A DNA stretch of 64,000 bases from the NCBI GenBank assembly GCA_902610175.1, contig CACLUR010000002.1:169116-233115 (forward strand), in the 5' to 3' direction. Of this stretch, positions 25,851 through 35,405 are shown piece after piece. Source of the stretch: an uncultured Alphaproteobacteria bacterium. GTDB lineage: Bacteria; Pseudomonadota; Alphaproteobacteria; HIMB59. The number at the start of each line of letters is the position of its first letter. Position 1 is the first letter of the stretch. A model generated the notes under the pieces. The model saw only the letters and a list, made by a program, of their open reading frames with translations, did not search any database and was not told where the DNA came from. Made by a program: the position numbers and the translations under genes.

Positions 25851-26897
25851 ATGAGTTTTTTAGAATTACAAAATATTACTAAAATATATCCTAATGGCAC
25901 TAAAGCTGTTAATGAGACCTCTTTAAATATTGAAAATGGAGAATTTGTTGTATTTGTTGGACCTAGCGGATGTGGTAAATCAACGTTATTAAGAATGATT
26001 GCAGGACTAGAGGATATTACAAATGGGGAAATATCTCTAGATGGTAATGTTATCAATAATATTGATCCGTCTGAAAGGGATGTAGCAATGGTTTTTCAAA
26101 ATTATGCACTTTATCCTCACATGTCAGTATTTAATAATATGGCTTATGGTCTTAAAAATAGAGGAATATCTAAAGAAGAGATCAATAACAAAGTTAATGA
26201 TGTTGCTAAACTCTTGGAAATAGATCAATTACTCACAAGAAAACCAAGTATGCTTTCAGGAGGCCAGAGACAACGAGTTGCAATGGGAAGAGCAATAGTT
26301 AGAAATCCAAAAATATTTTTATTTGATGAACCATTATCTAACTTAGATGCAAAATTAAGAAATCAAATGCGTTTGGAAATCAAACGTCTTCAAAGACAAA
26401 TGGGCGTAACAAGTATTTTTGTTACTCATGATCAAACAGAGGCGATGACACTAGGAGACAGGATAGTAGTAATTAACAATGGTGTTGTTGAACAAGTTGG
26501 TACACCTAAAGAGATATATTCTAAACCAAACACTAAATTTGTTGCTGAATTTATAGGATCCCCACAGATGAATTTATTTAATTGCAAAATTGAAAATGGC
26601 ATTGCTCATATAGCTGATATAAAAATTAACCTTAATAATTCTAAAAATATAGAGGATGCTAGTTTAGGTATTAGGCCAGACGATATTCTAATTTCAGATA
26701 ATGGACAGCATACTTGTGTAGCAAACCTAGTGGAATATTTAGGGTCAGATATGATTATTTATTCAAAAATTGGTGATCAAGAGTTTAGTTGTAAATTGTC
26801 TTCGAAAATAAATCTAAATTCAGGAGATACTTTTAAATTTGATATATCTTATACATTAGTGCACCTCTTTGATAACACTTCGGGTTCAAGAGTATAA
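25851..26897 (+). CDS. ugpC: glycerol-3-phosphate-type ABC transporter ATP-binding protein (UgpC/MalK-like)
   Basis: An ATPase of about 348 residues. It contains Walker A GPSGCGKST, the Q-loop MVFQNYALYPHMSV, the signature LSGGQRQRVAMGRAIVR, Walker B IFLFDEPLSNLDAKLR and the switch His in FVTHDQTEAM, followed by a C-terminal OB-like domain (LGIRPDDI). I chose the ATG at 25851, which follows the upstream TAA by two bases; a longer in-frame ATG would extend into ugpE. It energises both UgpE variants and UgpA, and closes the operon. The gene is convergent with nadE. Confidence 0.92.
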   Translation: MSFLELQNITKIYPNGTKAVNETSLNIENGEFVVFVGPSGCGKSTLLRMIAGLEDITNGEISLDGNVINNIDPSERDVAMVFQNYALYPHMSVFNNMAYGLKNRGISKEEINNKVNDVAKLLEIDQLLTRKPSMLSGGQRQRVAMGRAIVRNPKIFLFDEPLSNLDAKLRNQMRLEIKRLQRQMGVTSIFVTHDQTEAMTLGDRIVVINNGVVEQVGTPKEIYSKPNTKFVAEFIGSPQMNLFNCKIENGIAHIADIKINLNNSKNIEDASLGIRPDDILISDNGQHTCVANLVEYLGSDMIIYSKIGDQEFSCKLSSKINLNSGDTFKFDISYTLVHLFDNTSGSRV

Positions 26898-26909
26898 GTT
26901 TTACAAAGT

Positions 26910-27641
26910 TTATTTTGGTAAAATACAAACAGGGATTGGGTTCATTTTATGAACGTTATTTTTTCTAATATCAAGATACTTTTTTCTATTTGATGATTTC
27001 TCATTAAGCATTGCCTCTTCAATTTCAGAGTAACTTAAACCAACTTGATCTTCATCAGATCTTCCATCAGTCCATAAACCATCTGTTGGGGCTGCATCTA
27101 TTATGTCTTGGTTTATATTTAATTCCTTCCCCATATCCCATACTTCTGTTTTGAGACAATCTGCGATTGGAGAAATATCAACCCCTCCATCACCGTATTT
27201 TGTATAGAAACCTATTCCAAAGTCTTCAACTTTATTTCCTGTGCCAACAACGATTCCGTTATTGCTAGCTGCTATTTGATACAAAGTCATCATCCTTAAT
27301 CGAGCCTGAGAATTTGCATAACCGTGTTCTGAGTCATTTTTATCAAGAGCTGACTTAAAACTGTCAAATACAAGAGAGAGATCTATTTTAAAGTCCGTTA
27401 CATTACTAAAATTCTTTTTTAACCAGTCTATGTGATTTATACCTCTTTCATTAGTTGTTTTGTGGTCAAGTATAGGCATGTTCGCAACAAACGTTCTCAA
27501 ACCTGTTTTTGCTGACAACGTACTTGTAACAGCAGAGTCAATACCTCCTGAAATACCAATAACTAACGCTTCAACATTATTTGAATGTGCATATTCTTTT
27601 ATCCAATTTGATATAAATTTAATTTTTTCTTTGGTATGCAT
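26910..27641 (-). CDS. nadE: NAD+ synthetase
   Basis: A 243-residue NadE domain that amidates nicotinate adenine dinucleotide to NAD+ with ATP. The pyrophosphatase loop ISGGIDSAVTS, the GTGNKVEDFGIGFYTKYGDGGVDISPI block and DGLWTDGRSDEDQVGLSY are diagnostic. There is no N-terminal glutaminase (nitrilase) domain, so it uses free ammonia or a separate partner. It is convergent with ugpC, 12 bp away, and divergent from cfa over a 125-bp A+T-rich spacer that should hold both promoters. Confidence 0.93.
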   Translation of the reverse strand: MHTKEKIKFISNWIKEYAHSNNVEALVIGISGGIDSAVTSTLSAKTGLRTFVANMPILDHKTTNERGINHIDWLKKNFSNVTDFKIDLSLVFDSFKSALDKNDSEHGYANSQARLRMMTLYQIAASNNGIVVGTGNKVEDFGIGFYTKYGDGGVDISPIADCLKTEVWDMGKELNINQDIIDAAPTDGLWTDGRSDEDQVGLSYSEIEEAMLNEKSSNRKKYLDIRKNNVHKMNPIPVCILPK

Positions 27642-27766
27642 AATTTGTACTACGTCAGCTTAATATCAAAAGTTCAATTATTTAATTGATATTTTAATTC
27701 ATTTTATTAATCAATATATGATAAAATTTTATAAATTTTGTATATATAGATATTTATAAGAAAATT

Positions 27767-28954
27767 ATGTCTTTTAGGGTACTCAAATTTTTAATTAAAC
27801 ACTTAATCAAAACAAGATCTGTTATTATAAAATTTGAGGGAAATGACCATCTTATTGACAACGGCACAGATCCGATAATTTTACAGATCAATAATAAGAA
27901 ATTTTTAAATAAAATTTTTTATGCACCTTCTCTCGTGCTTACAGAAGGATATATGGATAAAGATTACGAGTTAAGCAATTCGACTTTTTATGAGTTTTCT
28001 GAATTACTTATTGAAAATTATAATAAATACCTTGAAAAAATATCAAATACGCTAATATTCAGAATTATTTTAATCATTAATCCACTATTTCAGTTAAATT
28101 TTGTTAAGAGTTCAAAAAGTAATGTCGCAAGTCACTACGACTTATCTGATAGGTTGTATGACTTATTTTTGGATGAAACTAGGCAATATTCATGCGCATA
28201 CTTTGAAAATGAAAACGATTCATTAACACAAGCACAAACTAACAAAATGAGCAGATTAGCTGACAAATTATTATTAAATTCCAATGATAGAGTTTTAGAC
28301 ATAGGTTGTGGGTGGGGATCACTTAGTAGACATTTTGCTGATCATCATGACTGTAAAGTAAAGGGTGTTTCATTATCTGAAGAGCAAATTAAATACTGTA
28401 ATGACCAACTTAAAAAGTCAGATAAAAAAGAAAATTTATCTTATTCTTTACAAGATTATAGAGATGAAGAGAATTCTTATACAAAAATAGTTTCTGTTGG
28501 AATGTTTGAGCATGTAGGAAAACCCTTTTACAAAACATATTTTAAAAAAATATATAATTTATTATCTGATGATGGCATAGCGGTAGTACATACAATCGGC
28601 AATATTAGAGTACCGAAAATGACTCCTGCATTTATTAGAAAATATATTTTTCCTGGTGGCTATATACCATCTTTGTCTGAGATAATGCCAGCTGTAGAAA
28701 AATCTGGTCTTATAATCTCAGATATAGAGGTTCTTAGATTACATTATGCTAAAACACTTTCTCATTGGTTTAAAAATTTTAAAAAAGAAGAAAAAGAGGT
28801 TCTTAAATTATATGATGATAGATTTATAAGGATGTGGGAAGCTTATTTAAATTTAAGTGAATTATCATTTACTAAAGGTGACAATGTGATTTTCCAACTA
28901 GTTTTAACTAAAAAAAGAGACTCATTTCCTTTGGTAAGAAAAAAAATTAATTAA
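27767..28954 (+). CDS. cfa: cyclopropane-fatty-acyl-phospholipid synthase family methyltransferase
   Basis: A 395-residue SAM-dependent enzyme that adds a methylene bridge across unsaturated acyl chains of membrane lipids. The SAM loop VLDIGCGWGSLSRH, the YSCAYF segment (QYSCAYFEN), SLSEEQIKYC and MFEHVGKPFY are all family signatures, followed by HTIGN and FIRKYIFPGGYIPS. Length is normal. It has its own upstream region divergent from nadE. Cyclopropanation typically stabilises membranes in stationary phase or stress. A close alternative is a methoxymycolic-type or other Cfa-like lipid methyltransferase. Confidence 0.92.
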   Translation: MSFRVLKFLIKHLIKTRSVIIKFEGNDHLIDNGTDPIILQINNKKFLNKIFYAPSLVLTEGYMDKDYELSNSTFYEFSELLIENYNKYLEKISNTLIFRIILIINPLFQLNFVKSSKSNVASHYDLSDRLYDLFLDETRQYSCAYFENENDSLTQAQTNKMSRLADKLLLNSNDRVLDIGCGWGSLSRHFADHHDCKVKGVSLSEEQIKYCNDQLKKSDKKENLSYSLQDYRDEENSYTKIVSVGMFEHVGKPFYKTYFKKIYNLLSDDGIAVVHTIGNIRVPKMTPAFIRKYIFPGGYIPSLSEIMPAVEKSGLIISDIEVLRLHYAKTLSHWFKNFKKEEKEVLKLYDDRFIRMWEAYLNLSELSFTKGDNVIFQLVLTKKRDSFPLVRKKIN

Positions 28955-28995
28955 ATATCTCTGTTTTTGAATTCATATTCAATTATATTTATTTA

Positions 28996-29940
28996 ATGTC
29001 ATATGAGCAAAAAATTATTAATTATTTTGAAAAGAATTATAAGAAAGTAGGTGATGATTGTGCTTATATAAACACAACAAAACAATTAATCTCTTCTGAT
29101 ACTTTAGTTGAAAATAAGCATTTTGATTTAAAGCATTTTACTCCTCAAAACATAGCACACAGACTTTTTCTTTCAAATTATAGTGATATTCAATCCTCAG
29201 GTGGCGTATCTAAATATGTTTTACTAAATATTAGTTTCCCAAATAAAAACTATAAGTTTGTGCAACAAATCATCACTAATTTTCACAGAATATGTCTTAG
29301 AAATAAGGTCGAGATAATAGGTGGAGATACCACTTCTTCTGAGAAAATATTTTTATCTTTAACAATTATTAGTGATAAAATTAATAATACTAAAATAATA
29401 AAGAGATCTAATGCTAATATTGATGATAAAATTTATACATTTTCAGGTATTGGATATTCAAAACTAGGATACTTAAGTTTATATAGTAAGTTTAAATTAC
29501 CTAATAATTTAAAAAGATTATCAGTAAAACAATTTTTAAAACCTAAAATGTATATTTATCAAGATATATTTAAGCATCTAAATATTACAAGTTGTATGGA
29601 TTTATCAGATAGTCTTTTATCAACTTTAGAAACTATTTCTTTGAAATCCAAAAAAAAAATTAAATTAAATAATCTCAACTCTGTTAATTCTAAGCTTTAT
29701 AAGTTCTTTAAAGAAGAAAAATATATTTCACTTATTTTATCCAGTGGGGAAGAGTATGTTCCAGTTTTTACCTCACCTAAAAACTTATTATATTTAAATA
29801 AAAAAAAACTTTTAATTGAAAGGGGTATTAAGATTATTTGTATTGGAAGTGTAGAAAAAGGTAAGGGTGTAAATCTAAAAAATTTTAATCTTGGTAAAGT
29901 AAAAAAATTTGACCATTTTAAAAATAATTACTCTCTTTAA
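28996..29940 (+). CDS. thiL: thiamine-monophosphate kinase
   Basis: A 314-residue AIR-synthase-fold kinase making thiamine diphosphate from the monophosphate. Near the N terminus GDDCAYI corresponds to the Mg2+-binding GDDAA motif and SSDTLVENKHFDL to the following VDTLVEGVHF segment. The IGGDTTSS strand and SCMDLSDSLLSTL, the equivalent of the DISDGL motif, are present. C-terminal GEEYVPVFT matches GEDYEL. The sequence is Lys-rich and more diverged than most ThiL. The 3' end overlaps the mnmH 3' end by 23 bp. No TPP riboswitch is visible. Confidence 0.88.
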   Translation: MSYEQKIINYFEKNYKKVGDDCAYINTTKQLISSDTLVENKHFDLKHFTPQNIAHRLFLSNYSDIQSSGGVSKYVLLNISFPNKNYKFVQQIITNFHRICLRNKVEIIGGDTTSSEKIFLSLTIISDKINNTKIIKRSNANIDDKIYTFSGIGYSKLGYLSLYSKFKLPNNLKRLSVKQFLKPKMYIYQDIFKHLNITSCMDLSDSLLSTLETISLKSKKKIKLNNLNSVNSKLYKFFKEEKYISLILSSGEEYVPVFTSPKNLLYLNKKKLLIERGIKIICIGSVEKGKGVNLKNFNLGKVKKFDHFKNNYSL

Positions 29941-30958
29941 TAACTCTTTTAATATTTATTAAATTGATTTTATTTAAATATATCTCTTTATAAATATTAC
30001 TGTCATTTTCAGCTCGAGTCTTTCTATAGGCTCTATCGTAATGATATTCAATTAATGATTTCACAAACTGAAAGTATTCTTTTTTTTTTAAATTTACTTC
30101 AATCAGTTTAAATTCTTCTTTTGGAATAATTTTTTTTAATACAATAAGCGCATTATTCATTAAATCTGGTGAATTAGTAAAATATTTGTAATCTTTTAAA
30201 ATGAATTTTACCCTCTCTTTTAAATTACTCTTTATTTTTACATTTTTACCCAAAGGCATATTTTTCCAGATTTTACTTGGAATACTTAACTTTCCCACTT
30301 TAATACTTTCCGCTTCAACCCATATATTTTTTCTTGAATTGAATGAGTGAAGTTTTTCATAAATTAATGTTTCAAATAATTTTTGTGATGGTTGAACAGT
30401 ATTTGGTATATTTCCTAAAATAGAGCCTTTATGTTTAGCCAAACCTTCAAAATCGATCACTTGATATTTTTTTGATAATTCTTTGATAAAAAGTGTTTTT
30501 CCTACACCTGTTACACCCATAATTTGGTTAAATTTAAATTTATCAGTATTATTTTCAAAAAAATCTACTACATAGCCTCTGTAAGTCTTATATCCACCCT
30601 CTAATAAAGTCACGTCGTAACCGATTTGTTTAAGAACTAAATATAAACTAAGTGATCTGAGACCACCTCTCCAACAATAAATTAATGTTTTATTTTTTTT
30701 ATCAAATTTTATTTTATTAATAATTTTAGAAATATTTACACTAATAATACTAGCTCCTTCTTTTTTAGCTAAAAAAGAATTTTCTTTATATTTCAATCCT
30801 ATTTCATGACGTTGTTTATTTGTTAATACGGGATAATTTATCGATCTTGGGATATGGTCTTCATCAAACTCTAATGGGGTTCTTACGTCAATTATAGTAT
30901 TATAATCATCGATAGTAGTACTTTTATACGATGTTTTATTTATGCGCATATTTTTCAT
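29918..30958 (-). CDS. mnmH: tRNA 2-selenouridine (geranyl-2-thiouridine) synthase
   Basis: A 346-residue SelU/MnmH/YbbB protein with an N-terminal rhodanese domain and a C-terminal P-loop domain. The rhodanese catalytic loop is YCWRGGLRS, followed by LLEGGYKTYRGYVVD and the ATP-type loop GVTGVGKT. The enzyme replaces sulfur at U34 of some tRNAs with selenium, using selenophosphate, or geranylates it. selD is not in the window. The first ATG (30958) overlaps the head of the divergent DUF3108 gene; a second ATG three codons in (30949) is equally possible. Confidence 0.9.
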   Translation of the reverse strand: MKNMRINKTSYKSTTIDDYNTIIDVRTPLEFDEDHIPRSINYPVLTNKQRHEIGLKYKENSFLAKKEGASIISVNISKIINKIKFDKKNKTLIYCWRGGLRSLSLYLVLKQIGYDVTLLEGGYKTYRGYVVDFFENNTDKFKFNQIMGVTGVGKTLFIKELSKKYQVIDFEGLAKHKGSILGNIPNTVQPSQKLFETLIYEKLHSFNSRKNIWVEAESIKVGKLSIPSKIWKNMPLGKNVKIKSNLKERVKFILKDYKYFTNSPDLMNNALIVLKKIIPKEEFKLIEVNLKKKEYFQFVKSLIEYHYDRAYRKTRAENDSNIYKEIYLNKINLINIKRVIKESNYF

Positions 30959-31691
30959 AATTTTTTTTATAATATATCCATATTACCTTAACTCTAAAGT
31001 AATAAATCTAAAATATGAAATTGATTGGAAATCAATTCACCTAGCAGATTTACTCTGGAAAATTAAAATTGAAGATAATTTTTATGAAATTGATTTCACA
31101 ATTAAAAGTTATGGTATGACTGACAAAATATATGAATATGAGTCTGTTACAAAAGTTAGTGGAGAAGTTAAAGATGATAGCTTCAATCCGATAATTTACA
31201 AAAGTAAAACGAAAAGCTCTAAACAGGATAGATATGAAAATATTATTTTTGACGAGAATGGTACAATATCTAATATTGAAATTTCAAAAGAACTTTCTAG
31301 TGATCAAATAAATTTGCAAAATATTTTAATTAAAGAATATCAATTTTTCACAGATCCGATATCACAATTAGTCCAATATTTTATTTACCAAACAGACTCA
31401 GAAAGGTTAATTATTGATGGAATAAACATTTATGAATTATCATCAAATAAAAAAAACACAGAACACTTAAAATCTAATAATCCTTCAATACACAAGGGAA
31501 GTGCTGAAGTCATAGATTTAGTATTTCCTTTTTTTAAAGGGCTTTACAAAGAGAATAAAAAAAATAATTTGAAAGTTATAACAGTTTATTCTTTTGAAAA
31601 GGAAAAAATTAAAATTCCTGCTAGATTTATAATTAATTCAAAAAAATTTAAAGCTAATCTTTATTTAAAAGAATATGAAATTCTCCAATAA
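30942..31691 (+). CDS. DUF3108-like exported protein
   Basis: A 249-residue protein with a short, very hydrophobic N-terminal signal segment (residues 2-17) and a beta-rich remainder (YEIDWKSIHLADLLWKIKI, YGMTDKIYEYES, KTKSSKQDRYENIIFDENG). This matches the DUF3108 pattern of periplasmic or lipid-binding-like proteins of unknown function common in Alphaproteobacteria. Its head overlaps mnmH by 17 bp on the opposite strand. It shares one base with the next gene's start, so it is the first gene of a small membrane-protein operon. Confidence 0.7.
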   Translation: MRIFFIIFFIIYPYYLNSKVINLKYEIDWKSIHLADLLWKIKIEDNFYEIDFTIKSYGMTDKIYEYESVTKVSGEVKDDSFNPIIYKSKTKSSKQDRYENIIFDENGTISNIEISKELSSDQINLQNILIKEYQFFTDPISQLVQYFIYQTDSERLIIDGINIYELSSNKKNTEHLKSNNPSIHKGSAEVIDLVFPFFKGLYKENKKNNLKVITVYSFEKEKIKIPARFIINSKKFKANLYLKEYEILQ

Positions 31692-32122
31692 TGCAAGTAA
31701 CAAAGAATAGGTCAATATTAAAAACTATAAGTTATAGAATAGTTGGTTTTATAAATACTTTTCTGATTAGTTTTTTTGTTATTTCTTATGGTTCAGAAAA
31801 TTTTGATGCTACTTCTCCTTTCTATGTAGCTTTAATTGTAATGATTTTAAAAATGATTGCATACTATATTCATGAAAGAGTATGGAATTTATACAAATAT
31901 GGAAGAATTAATCAAAAAGTAATTAGACTCAGATCACTTTTCAAGGCACTTACATGGAGATTAGCCGCATCTACAATAACATTTATTTCTGCTATGTTTA
32001 TTACATCAAACTTAGTTTGGACAAAATCCATTGTCATTTATGAAATAATGAGCGGTTTATTAATTTATTATATTCACGAGAGAGTTTGGAATAAAACTCA
32101 ATGGGGAAGAATTAGATTATGA
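31691..32122 (+). CDS. membrane protein with two DUF2061 repeats
   Basis: A 143-residue integral membrane protein made of two similar halves. Each begins with a Lys/Arg-Ser-x-xK-x-xxxR/WR amphipathic lead (RSILKTISYRIVGF and RSLFKALTWRLAAS), has two helices, and ends YYIHERVWN. This is the DUF2061 fold, here as an internal duplication. DUF2061 occurs alone or fused to other domains; its function is unknown. It overlaps the following gene by 4 bp and the preceding one by 1 bp. Confidence 0.8.
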   Translation: MQVTKNRSILKTISYRIVGFINTFLISFFVISYGSENFDATSPFYVALIVMILKMIAYYIHERVWNLYKYGRINQKVIRLRSLFKALTWRLAASTITFISAMFITSNLVWTKSIVIYEIMSGLLIYYIHERVWNKTQWGRIRL

Positions 32123-32466
32123 ATTTCATAATTAAAATTGAAAATAATCTCATGGAGCTTTTTAAAGGTAATTTACCTTTATACAAAAGTTATTGGATTT
32201 ATTATGTTCTTGTTAATTTCCTTATTTCGGCACCTCTATTGCTCGTTACAAAAATACACATACAAAATTTTATTTATACATTTTCATTATATCTTGTACT
32301 AAATTTAATCTATTACTTTACATCTTGCATTGGTGTTTGGAGAAGTTCTCAAAAATATAAAGGCAATAAAATACTATCTTTTTTAGCTAGATTAATCGTA
32401 GTAATAGGCATATCTACAACTATCTTAGAATTGAAAACTATCCTTACAATCATTTATAGTTTTTGA
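32119..32466 (+). CDS. small inner-membrane protein of unknown function
   Basis: A 115-residue protein with three or four hydrophobic helices and a central SCIGVWRSSQKYKG segment that occurs in several short membrane proteins of unknown role. The N-terminal half is basic and amphipathic. It overlaps the DUF2061 gene by 4 bp, so it is translated with it. I cannot assign a function. Confidence 0.6.
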   Translation: MNFIIKIENNLMELFKGNLPLYKSYWIYYVLVNFLISAPLLLVTKIHIQNFIYTFSLYLVLNLIYYFTSCIGVWRSSQKYKGNKILSFLARLIVVIGISTTILELKTILTIIYSF

Positions 32467-32514
32467 TTATTTAAAAGCCTTCAAATATTAAAAAAAATCC
32501 ATATTATCAATTTT

Positions 32515-32694
32515 ATGGATGATGAAACACAATTAAAAGTTAGAAAATTTCTGAAAAGGCTAGGGATTAGCTCACAACAAGAGCTTAATCAATTTATTGA
32601 AAATAACCCTGATGTAAAAGATCTATCAATAAAAGTATCTTTTGAAATTAATAATAAAAATGTTTTTGAGTTTGAAGATAAAATAAAAAATTAA
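32515..32694 (+). CDS. small protein resembling DUF6494
   Basis: A 59-codon frame from ATG 32515 to TAA 32692-32694. The product begins MDDETQLKVRKFLKRLGISSQQELNQ and ends with a beta-strand-like tail (IKVSFEI). This wording strongly recalls the small DUF6494 proteins of Alphaproteobacteria (pattern: acidic start, RKFLKKxGxxSQ, short beta tail). It fills the only gap between the membrane-protein operon and the DUF502 gene, which begins 5 bp later. Function is unknown. Confidence 0.65.
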   Translation: MDDETQLKVRKFLKRLGISSQQELNQFIENNPDVKDLSIKVSFEINNKNVFEFEDKIKN

Positions 32695-32699
32695 TTTAA

Positions 32700-33347
32700 A
32701 TGAAAAAGATTCAAAACCATTTTATTAGTGGCATTTTAATTGTTGCACCATTAGCTTTATCTATTTATGTTGCTTGGGTAGTCGTTGGTATTGCAGATAA
32801 AATATTTAGACCTTTCATACCTCTAAATAAATTTGGTATTCCATCTGAAATACCTGGAGTTGGTTTAATAGTTGCTTTTCTATTTTTTACAATTTTAGGA
32901 GCCATAGCAGGAAGTTTTTTTGGAAAACTTTATCATCGAGTAGTTGATGCTGTTTTATCCAAAATACCTGGCTTAAACTCAATCTATAATACAGTAAAAC
33001 AGATTATTGATACATTTGCTACGACACAGTCTAATGCTTTTAAAGAGGTTGTTCTTATTGAATATCCTCAAAAAGATATTTTTGCTCTTGCATTTTTAAC
33101 AAGTGAAACAAAAGGGGAAATAGCAAAAAGAAAAAATCAAAAGATGATAAATGTTTTTATGCCTTCTACACCTAATCCAACTACAGGATTCTTAATGTTT
33201 GTTCCATTATCAAAATGTACCAAACTTAATATGTCTGTCGATCAAGCAATCAAATACATAATTTCTGCAGGACTAGTTACACCCAAAGCACCAGAAATTA
33301 AAAAAGCACTTCCTAAAAAGAAAAAAATTAAAAAGTTAACTAAATAA
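32700..33347 (+). CDS. DUF502 family membrane protein
   Basis: A 215-residue protein with two N-terminal helices (residues 8-30 and 55-75) and a soluble domain. The DUF502 features are FISGILIVAPLALSIYVAW, IPGVGLIVAFLFFTILGAIAGSFFGK, IPGLNSIYNTVKQI and VFMPSTPNPTTGFLMFVP. Function is uncharacterised; plant relatives act in membrane trafficking. The C-terminal tail is highly basic (KKKKIKKLTK). It converges on recG, overlapping its 3' end by 12 bp. Confidence 0.85.
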   Translation: MKKIQNHFISGILIVAPLALSIYVAWVVVGIADKIFRPFIPLNKFGIPSEIPGVGLIVAFLFFTILGAIAGSFFGKLYHRVVDAVLSKIPGLNSIYNTVKQIIDTFATTQSNAFKEVVLIEYPQKDIFALAFLTSETKGEIAKRKNQKMINVFMPSTPNPTTGFLMFVPLSKCTKLNMSVDQAIKYIISAGLVTPKAPEIKKALPKKKKIKKLTK

Positions 33348-35405
33348 TAGTTTTATTGCTTCTTGCTGCTTAAAAAACATAAGTAGCTTATATATATCTT
33401 TCTTAAATTTTTCATTTTCATACTCTTTTTTTTCAATCAATTTTTTTACATATTGAAGTGCATCTATTATTAGTTCTTGATCATGATAAACATTCACAAA
33501 CTTGAATAATGAGTCACCACTTTGACGATATCCTAATATGTCACCAGTGCCTCTAATTTCGAGATCTTTTTCGGATAATTTAAAACCATCTAAGTTTTCT
33601 TTAAATATTTTTAGTCGATTTATCGTATTATCAGGTAAATCCTTGCCATATAAAGCAAAACAATAGCCTTGATTGTTACCTCTTCCTACTCTTCCTCTTA
33701 ATTGATGTAATTGAGATAAGCCAAATTTTTCTGCATTTTCAATTACAATATAATCTGCATTTTTATTATCTATACCTACCTCTACTACAGTAGTAGCAAC
33801 TAATATTTTTATATTTCCTTTTTGAAAATTTTGAATAATTCTTTCTTTTTGATCACTCTTAATTTTACCATGTAACATTTCAACTTCTGAACCAAATATT
33901 TTCTTCAAAGACTTAAATCGTGTCTCTACATCTTTATACTTTTGAGTCTCTGATGCTTCTACTAAAGGACAAATCCAGTAAACTTGAGATACATTTGAAA
34001 TTTTTTTCTTTAACAAAATTTCTATATCTTTAATTTTGTCAATATTTGATACTTTAGTTATTATCGGTTTTTGAAAAGCTGGCTTTTCTTTTAGTATTAC
34101 CTGTTCTATTTCACCATATTGAGCTAATGCCAAGGTTCTTGGGATCGGTGTGGCAGACATTAATAGAATATTTGTATTTATTCCTTTTTCAGCTAAATAC
34201 AGTCTCTGTTGAACACCAAATCGATGTTGTTCATCGATTATTACATAAGCTAAAGATGAGAAATTTAAATTTTCTTGAAAAATAGCATGAGTACCAATAA
34301 TAAAATTAAAAATACCTTTTTCTATTTTTTCATAAATTTTACTTTTATTTTTACTACTTCCAGTAAGCAATATAGGATTTACTTCTTCACTATCTAAGTG
34401 ATTTAATACATTACTATAAATTTGATTAGCTAATATTTCTGTAGGCGCCATGTATGCAACTTGTTTATGTTTCTGAATAAAAGGGATTGCTGTTAATAAG
34501 GATACAATAGTTTTACCTGATCCTACATCACCTTGTAATAGTACTGTTTCTCGATATTGAGTATTATTATAATTATTTATATCGTTTATGATTTTATATT
34601 GATTTTTTGTCAACTCAAAAGGTAGCTCATTTATCAATTTTTCTTGTAAAATAAATTTAAGATTTAAACTTTCATTTTTTCTTTTTGTTTTTTCTTTTAA
34701 GTATCTAATAGCAAAATAATTTGATACTAATTCATCAACTGCCAACCTTTTTCTAAAATTCTCTCTATTTTCAATATCTTCTTTTACAGAGGGAAAATGC
34801 ATTTTTTTTAATGATTCATTAAAACTTGAAAAATTATATTTTTTAATAATATTTTCGTTCAACCATTCATCAAATTTATTTAAATAATTTTTTGCACCAT
34901 TTAAAACTATTCTGATATCTTTTAATGTGATACCCCTTGTTAAAGGATAAATATTTTCAAAAGTTCTTAACTTATCTTCATTTTCTATCTCTTCTATGTA
35001 ATCAGGGTGTGCTACACTAAGGTTACTTTTATAAAATGATACTTTTCCACTAATAATTAATTCTTTGTTTTCAGGATATTTTTTCCTAAGAAAATTTCCT
35101 CTTATTGAAAAATAAATTATGTTTATAATTAAAGATCCTTTTTCACATTCAATCACGTAGGGTAGTTTAGGATTGAAGGGAAAATGATGTTTTTTTACCT
35201 TAACGAGAGTGGTGATAGTTTGTCCTTTTTCAAGATTTTTAAAGTCAATATCCTGAGTACGATCTATTGATCTAGTTGGTAAATTATAAAATATATCAAT
35301 AACTGTGTTTATATTTAGATTTTTAAAATAGGACGCTTTCTTTGGACCTATTCCTTTAAGTTTTTCTACATTCTGATATAAAAAATCGAAACTATTGTCG
35401 TTCAT
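33336..35405 (-). CDS. recG: ATP-dependent DNA helicase RecG
   Basis: A 689-residue superfamily 2 helicase that reverses stalled forks and processes branched DNA. It has an N-terminal wedge/OB domain (IGPKKASYF, YNLPTRSIDR), Walker A GDVGSGKT, the DEQH-box in IIDEQHRFGVQQR, ATPIPRTLA, the TTVVEVGIDN strand, and the helical-hairpin QLRGRVGRG with ExRGTGDILGYRQSG. Length is typical. The ATG complement at 35403-35405 interlocks with the sdhE ATG on the other strand (CATG). Confidence 0.95.
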   Translation of the reverse strand: MNDNSFDFLYQNVEKLKGIGPKKASYFKNLNINTVIDIFYNLPTRSIDRTQDIDFKNLEKGQTITTLVKVKKHHFPFNPKLPYVIECEKGSLIINIIYFSIRGNFLRKKYPENKELIISGKVSFYKSNLSVAHPDYIEEIENEDKLRTFENIYPLTRGITLKDIRIVLNGAKNYLNKFDEWLNENIIKKYNFSSFNESLKKMHFPSVKEDIENRENFRKRLAVDELVSNYFAIRYLKEKTKRKNESLNLKFILQEKLINELPFELTKNQYKIINDINNYNNTQYRETVLLQGDVGSGKTIVSLLTAIPFIQKHKQVAYMAPTEILANQIYSNVLNHLDSEEVNPILLTGSSKNKSKIYEKIEKGIFNFIIGTHAIFQENLNFSSLAYVIIDEQHRFGVQQRLYLAEKGINTNILLMSATPIPRTLALAQYGEIEQVILKEKPAFQKPIITKVSNIDKIKDIEILLKKKISNVSQVYWICPLVEASETQKYKDVETRFKSLKKIFGSEVEMLHGKIKSDQKERIIQNFQKGNIKILVATTVVEVGIDNKNADYIVIENAEKFGLSQLHQLRGRVGRGNNQGYCFALYGKDLPDNTINRLKIFKENLDGFKLSEKDLEIRGTGDILGYRQSGDSLFKFVNVYHDQELIIDALQYVKKLIEKKEYENEKFKKDIYKLLMFFKQQEAIKLLFS

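Noticed and set aside
28955-28995. Possible TPP riboswitch before thiL
   Set aside because: The 41-bp spacer is too short and has none of the THI-box conserved bases.
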